A stretch of 7,596 nt of DNA, from contig JALHSW010000210.1 of assembly GCA_022865365.1 (NCBI GenBank), forward strand, positions 1-7,596, written 5' to 3'. Positions 5,545 to 7,596 of this stretch are shown in pieces. This DNA comes from Acidimicrobiia bacterium. GTDB lineage: Bacteria > Actinomycetota > Acidimicrobiia > IMCC26256 > PALSA-555. A program made the position numbers and the translations under genes. The notes beneath the pieces were generated by a model. It worked only from the letters and a program-made list of their open reading frames with translations, ran no database searches and was not told the origin of the DNA. Positions within the stretch are counted from its first letter, which is position 1. Every line of letters begins with the position of its first letter.

Positions 5545-7185
5545 TCAGACGAGGTCGTGCTCGTACGCGTACGCGGTGGCCGCTGACCTCGACGACAGGC
5601 CCAACTTGACGAAGATGTTGCTCACATGACGAGCCACGGTCTTCTCGCTGATGAACAGATCATCCGCGATCGCCCGATTGGTCCTTCCGGTCGCCACCAG
5701 CGTGAGCACCTCCACCTCACGCGCCGTCAGTCCACCCGCGACCAGAACCGAAGCCCTTCCGGACAGTGTCTCGACGCGGGCAAGCTCCGGCACGGCATCG
5801 AGATGCCGGAACGCTGAGCACGCCGCGTCGAGCTCCATGTCGGCGCCGTCGTCGTCGCCGAGCGCGCGGCATGCGAGGCCGATCAGGACGCGCACGCGGG
5901 CCGACTCGTAGGGCGCGTCCAGGCTCCGCCAGCCGCTCCAGGCTTGCCGGAGTACGCCCAGCGCGGCGCGGGCGTCGCCTTCCGCGAGCTGCACCGCACC
6001 GGCACAACTCGCAGCGAGCGCTGAGACGAATTGCGCGTTCATCTCCGCGGCAATCAACGACAACTCGTTCGTAGCCGCGCGCGCCGCGGTGACATCGCCG
6101 CCTGCGAGAACGATTTCCACGTAGGTACCGAGCACGTTCACACGCGCAGAGGGATCCTGCGCCTCGTCGAACAGACGGCGGATCGCAGCGTCGGCAGCAC
6201 CGAGCTGGTCTTGGGCCAGGCGCAGGAGAGCGAAGCCGGGCTGCGGTTCGCGTCCGAGCTCGTTCGCTCGACGATATGCGGACTCCGCCTTCTCGAACTC
6301 GCCGCGCACTCGGTGCAGCTCGGCCCGCTGGTAGAACGCCGCGCCGACCGCGTTGTCGTCCGCCAGCCACTCGCACGCACGCACGGCTTCCTCCATGGCG
6401 TCAGACCACGCGCCGTGCAGGAACATGATCTCGGCCCGATGTACGAGGCACTGGCCGCGGTAGAGCACGAGATCGGGTTGCGATTCGCACCAGTGGCTCA
6501 GGGCCGCGGTCCACTCATGCACTCTTCGCAGATCGAACAGCTCCTGACACGCCTCGATGACGGTGCAATACACGTCGCCGATAGCGATCGGCGACACCTC
6601 CCGAGCGGTGACCGCCACCATGGCCTCGTCGAGCAAGGCCAGCCCCTCGGCGACTTCGCCCATGTAGATCCGACACCGACCAACGCCGACCCGGGCAAGC
6701 GTCACCAACTCCGTGTCGTCGAAGCGCGACCCGATCTCGGCAGCCTCGGTGAACGCGGCGTGCGCCGTCGCGCCGTCGCCTTCGAAGATCGCCCGCAAGG
6801 CCACGGGGTAGCGCAGGTATCCCTGCTCGACACACTCGAGGCGGGCGTCATCAAGGAGCCGCTGCGACCGGTCGACCCATCCTCCGCCCCGAGCCAAGTC
6901 ACCTCTGTTCAGCAGGGCGAATGCCAACCAGAAGCCGCAACGAGCCGCGTGCGGGATGTCACCGAGCCGAACGCACTCGAGGTGCGCGCGCGTCCATGCC
7001 TCGGTGCTCTCCTCACTCCGACCCACCAGGCACGCGGCTACCGCAAGCCGCTCCCAGTCATCGAGCCCGAGGTGTTGTTCGACATCCGCGGCGGACAGGA
7101 ACCGGAACGCATCCCCCCACGCCTGACGCTCGAAAGCCTCCCGACCCTGCTCGAACCCACCGGCCATCATGACAGTGTCGCCCAC
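5545..7185 (-). CDS. TPR-containing LuxR-family transcriptional regulator
   Basis: This is a 546-residue regulator. Residues about 10-470 are an alpha-helical, TPR-like array of alanine- and leucine-rich helix pairs (for example RGQCLVHRAEIMFLHGAWSDA and YQRAELHRVRGEFEKAESAY). Residues 485-546 form a LuxR/NarL-type helix-turn-helix: GLTAREVEVLTLVATGRTN, then SEKTVARHVSNIFVKLG as recognition helix region. There is no receiver domain and no Walker A motif, so it is neither a two-component regulator nor a LAL/MalT ATPase. The ligand or partner is unknown. The protein looks full length and ends in the YAYEHDLV-type tail I recall from this actinobacterial family. The start is uncertain: GTG at 7185 gives the longest frame, but ATG at 7170 or 7167 is equally plausible and none has a clear ribosome site. 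It leads the putative five-gene unit and probably controls it. Confidence 0.9.
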   Translation of the reverse strand: MGDTVMMAGGFEQGREAFERQAWGDAFRFLSAADVEQHLGLDDWERLAVAACLVGRSEESTEAWTRAHLECVRLGDIPHAARCGFWLAFALLNRGDLARGGGWVDRSQRLLDDARLECVEQGYLRYPVALRAIFEGDGATAHAAFTEAAEIGSRFDDTELVTLARVGVGRCRIYMGEVAEGLALLDEAMVAVTAREVSPIAIGDVYCTVIEACQELFDLRRVHEWTAALSHWCESQPDLVLYRGQCLVHRAEIMFLHGAWSDAMEEAVRACEWLADDNAVGAAFYQRAELHRVRGEFEKAESAYRRANELGREPQPGFALLRLAQDQLGAADAAIRRLFDEAQDPSARVNVLGTYVEIVLAGGDVTAARAATNELSLIAAEMNAQFVSALAASCAGAVQLAEGDARAALGVLRQAWSGWRSLDAPYESARVRVLIGLACRALGDDDGADMELDAACSAFRHLDAVPELARVETLSGRASVLVAGGLTAREVEVLTLVATGRTNRAIADDLFISEKTVARHVSNIFVKLGLSSRSAATAYAYEHDLV

Positions 7186-7371
7186 CGGCCCGGCCCCGGC
7201 GTCGACGACATCACGGCCCGAGACGCACTTTGCGTTGGGCCGACCACTGACACCCGTCTCCGGAGCGCGCCGGAGGCTTCTCTCGTCCCATCGTGTATGC
7301 CCGAGTCGAGGATCTCGGGGCGCGATGTCACCCGATCTTCAGCAGCACGCGCAGCACGAATGACACCAGCA
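7186..7371 (-). promoter_or_regulatory. Upstream region of the LuxR regulator with three dyads
   Basis: This gene-free stretch should hold the promoter of the regulator-led unit. It contains three inverted repeats: CCCGAG/CTCGGG with an 8-nt spacer (7300-7319), CTCCGG/CCGGAG with a 6-nt spacer (7258-7275), and ACGCA/TGCGT with a 3-nt spacer (7223-7235). Any could be an operator, perhaps autoregulatory. I cannot identify a firm -35/-10 pair. A long plus-strand open frame crosses this region and the att core, but it is antisense shadow. Confidence 0.3.
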
Positions 7372-7400
7372 GAGGCCCCGAACTCGATGCTCGGGGCCTC
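7372..7400 (-). terminator. Strong hairpin downstream of tRNA fragment, copy 3
   Basis: A perfect 10-bp stem GAGGCCCCGA/TCGGGGCCTC with a 9-nt loop lies about 14 bp beyond the CCA of tRNA fragment copy 3 on the minus strand. It closely resembles the hairpin next to copy 2 in stem sequence and position but differs in its loop. It would end transcription of a tRNA rebuilt at this site and shield the regulator promoter from read-through. Confidence 0.65.
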
Positions 7401-7408
7401 CGCCTTGC

Positions 7409-7458
7409 TTCGATGGTGGCGGGGGCGGGATTTGAACCCGCGACCTTCGGGTTATGAG
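7409..7458 (-). pseudogene. tRNA(CAU) 3' half, attachment-site core, copy 3
   Basis: This fragment is identical over 50 bp to copy 1: anticodon loop CTCATAA at 7452-7458, T-stem GCGGG/CCCGC, acceptor strand CCCCGCC and CCA ending at 7414. The 5' half of the tRNA is absent from the sequence to the right up to the window edge. On the minus strand this is the most upstream site seen. If the array is a tandem integration, the intact tRNA gene should lie further right, outside the window. Confidence 0.85.
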
Positions 7459-7592
7459 CAACTTGACGAACGTCCGTCTGATACCGCCGAGTACCGTCCA
7501 GTCCCAAAATCCCCAAGCTGGAGTCCGTCCAGTCCCACTGAGTCCGTCCAGTACCGCCGAGTCCCGCCCCACTGGTGACAAGTTCGGTGACA
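7459..7592. repeat. Attachment-site arm with 10-bp phased repeats, copy 3
   Basis: This arm shows the repeat unit most clearly. GAGTCCGTC or CAGTCCC-like units start at 7489, 7499, 7521, 7530, 7540, 7549 and 7559, nearly contiguous. CTTGAC follows the core after three bases. CCACTGGTGACA lies at 7569-7580 and a second GGTGACA at 7586-7592, with the same spacings as in copies 1 and 2. The right end of the module coincides almost exactly with the end of the window. Confidence 0.6.
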
Positions 7593-7596
7593 AGAC

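Larger units (their letters stand above)
3217..7458. mobile_element. Putative integrase-less cassette 2 (LuxR operon)
   Basis: This is the unit between equivalent points of att copies 2 and 3. It carries five co-directional minus-strand genes, from a LuxR regulator to an alpha/beta hydrolase, and no recombinase, replication or structural gene. Like cassette 1, it has its arm at the left end and a hairpin plus tRNA core at the right. Cargo is oriented the same way as the tRNA fragment here and opposite to it in cassette 1, so orientation is not fixed as it usually is in integron cassettes. Confidence 0.45.

Noticed and set aside
6031..7578. Long plus-strand open frame (515 codons) running through the regulator region into att copy 3
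   Set aside because: It is antisense to a well-supported LuxR gene in high-GC DNA, and its end is the reverse reading of the tRNA fragment (the familiar spurious peptide RDLNPRPSGYE).
1301..7592. Integron attC cassette array
   Set aside because: The repeats lack the attC inverted-repeat layout and the RYYYAAC/GTTRRRY ends. The core is plainly a tRNA half, and one cassette holds five genes in the opposite orientation to the other.

Overview
This is a high-GC window whose gene content points to an actinomycete (Actinomycetota). It has a TPR-LuxR regulator of a type common in that phylum, the N-terminal domain of a mycothiol-dependent maleylpyruvate isomerase-like protein, frequent GTG starts and strong GC bias in codon choice. 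The genus cannot be read from the window.

Layout. (1) 1-1007, minus: an IS110-family transposase cut by the window edge, with a structured non-coding leader at 1008-1200 that could hold its bridge RNA. (2) Three direct copies of one 184-bp module, at 1301-1484, 3167-3350 and 7409-7592. Each has a 50-bp core that, on the minus strand, is the 3' half of a CAU-anticodon tRNA (most like tRNA-fMet) from anticodon loop to CCA. The core is followed by a 110-bp arm phased in about 10-bp units and then by GGTGACA-N5-GGTGACA. The arm sequences diverge but every spacing is identical. A GC-rich hairpin lies just beyond the tRNA 3' end in all three copies. I read these as tandem attachment sites of a tyrosine-recombinase element family that integrates in the anticodon loop of a tRNA gene. 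(3) The sites delimit two segments with no integrase gene. Segment 1 (1351-3216, 1,866 bp) carries one plus-strand gene, a GMC-family flavin oxidoreductase. Segment 2 (3217-7458, 4,242 bp) carries five minus-strand genes: a TPR-LuxR regulator, an ester-cyclase/SnoaL protein, an NTF2/SnoaL-like protein overlapping it by ATGA, a truncated maleylpyruvate-isomerase-like fragment and an alpha/beta hydrolase.

How it may work together. The five genes of segment 2 run in one direction with short gaps, so they probably form one transcription unit: a regulator followed by small catabolic or tailoring enzymes. The GMC enzyme of segment 1 has its own start signal, and its downstream hairpin also serves the adjacent tRNA fragment. 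The striking point is the architecture. Short cargo segments sit head to tail between tRNA-derived att modules, with no recombinase in either, which resembles a cassette array built on tRNA att sites rather than integron attC sites. This is inference from sequence layout. The source tRNA gene and the recombinase would have to lie outside the window.
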